From NCBI RefSeq assembly GCF_900111645.1, contig NZ_FOHQ01000004.1:62001-126000 (forward strand): a DNA stretch of 64,000 bases, in the 5' to 3' direction. Within the stretch, counting starts at the first letter, position 1. Each line of letters starts with the position of its first letter. The notes below the pieces were generated by a model. That model searched no databases. It saw only the letters and a program-made list of their open reading frames with translations, and had not been told where the DNA came from. The translations under genes and the position numbers were made by a program. The stretch comes from Methanococcoides vulcani. GTDB lineage: Archaea; Halobacteriota; Methanosarcinia; Methanosarcinales; Methanosarcinaceae. Of the stretch, positions 63,497 to 64,000 are shown piece after piece.

Positions 63497-64000
63497 AGCT
63501 GTATCAAGACTTAAAAAAGATTTTATATTCAACCTGGCTCTCAAGGGTCAGCGTGAGGACGGTCGTGCATTCGATGAGATGCGTGACATCAAACTTGAGA
63601 CCAATGTTATAGACAAAGCAGAAGGTTCTGCAAAGGTCTATTACGGCGATACCCAGGTTATTGTAGGTATAAAGCTTCAGGTCGGTACACCTTTCCCGGA
63701 TTCTGCTGATAAGGGTGTTATAATCACCAGCATGGAATTGAATCCGATCGCTTCACCAGACTTCGAGGCAGGTCCTCCAAGACCGAAAGCTATCGAAATG
63801 GCACGCGTGGTCGACCGTGGTATCCGTGAATCAGGCGCAATTGATTTAAACAAGTTGTGTATTACGGAAGGAGAAGAGGTCTGGATGGTCTTTATAGACG
63901 TCCATGTCTTGAACGACAGCGGAAACCTGCTGGATGCAGCATCACTTGGTGCAATTGCAGCTCTCATGACAGCAACCATCCCGGCAGAACGCGAAGGCCG
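63486..64000 (+). CDS. rrp42: Exosome subunit Rrp42 (partial, runs off window)
   Basis: From ATG 63486 the frame is open to the window end, giving the first 171 residues. MSNEAVSRLKKDFIFNLALK is followed by GQREDGRAFDEMRDIKLETN, AKVYYGDTQVIVGIKLQVGT and PFPDSADKGVIITSMELNPI, all typical of archaeal Rrp42, the inactive RNase PH partner that forms the hexameric ring with Rrp41. It overlaps the rrp41 stop by 11 bp, as in other archaea, so the two are co-translated for 1:1 assembly. Confidence 0.95.
   Translation, partial: MSNEAVSRLKKDFIFNLALKGQREDGRAFDEMRDIKLETNVIDKAEGSAKVYYGDTQVIVGIKLQVGTPFPDSADKGVIITSMELNPIASPDFEAGPPRPKAIEMARVVDRGIRESGAIDLNKLCITEGEEVWMVFIDVHVLNDSGNLLDAASLGAIAALMTATIPAEREG

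Noticed and set aside
63217-63507. Ser-rich ORF opposite the Rrp41 tail
   Set aside because: Simple mirror of the Glu/Ala codons of the acidic tail.

Overview
The window reads as chromosome of a methylotrophic methanogenic archaeon of the Methanosarcinaceae (Methanococcoides- or Methanolobus-like). The grounds are archaeal information genes (exosome superoperon, RNase P proteins, proteasome alpha, archaeal-type IleS and ProS, LSm protein), a tRNA-Trp whose intron carries a C/D guide RNA, methanopterin and cobamide genes (MptE, CobT), a Methanosarcina-type family 6 DNA glycosylase, and complete avoidance of TAG as the terminator of any securely recognised gene. The genus is an inference; no 16S gene is present.

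Layout. 1-12.9 kb is ordinary chromosome: a sulfur-relay cluster (rubredoxin-like, DsrE, TusA), Tsr3, SfsA, a methyltransferase and metallo-hydrolase pair, an MFS transporter, glutamate dehydrogenase, a Cdc48-type AAA ATPase, a DMT transporter and a decayed DUF3795 gene. 12,973-37,987 is an integrated mobile element of 24,999 bp. It is bounded by a 16-bp direct repeat; one copy is the 3' end of tRNA-Glu(UUC) and the other lies next to the element's tyrosine integrase. The element carries an AbrB-like regulator, a D5/P4-type helicase, an origin-like repeat cluster, several unknown proteins, an orphan molybdate-binding protein, a serine recombinase with a truncated second copy, and at its tRNA-proximal end a DISARM-like defence operon (drmA-drmB-drmC plus a 1103-codon partner), followed by a radical SAM gene. 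38.0-64 kb is chromosome again: LSm, a Ski2-like helicase, mtnP, catalase, mptE, ileS, a KamA-type radical SAM enzyme, sepF, proS, cobT, tRNA-Trp, then the conserved run rpl15e - COG1325 - rnp3 - rnp2 - psmA - sbds - rrp4 - rrp41 - rrp42, cut by the window end.

Main discovery. Four genes of the element are interrupted by exactly one in-frame TAG and nothing else: the radical SAM gene (codon 41), the DISARM-associated 1103-codon gene (codon 23), a wHTH/coiled-coil gene (codon 76) and one of two paralogous acidic proteins (codon 155). Reading through restores an ATGA start overlap, a missing N-terminus, a fused two-domain protein and alignment to a paralog, respectively. Methanosarcinaceae decode UAG as pyrrolysine, so these are best read as amber-containing full-length genes that ordinary gene callers truncate. 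Element and defence genes may therefore depend on the host's pyrrolysine machinery. The DISARM-like operon has no visible DNA methyltransferase, which makes it a second unusual system.
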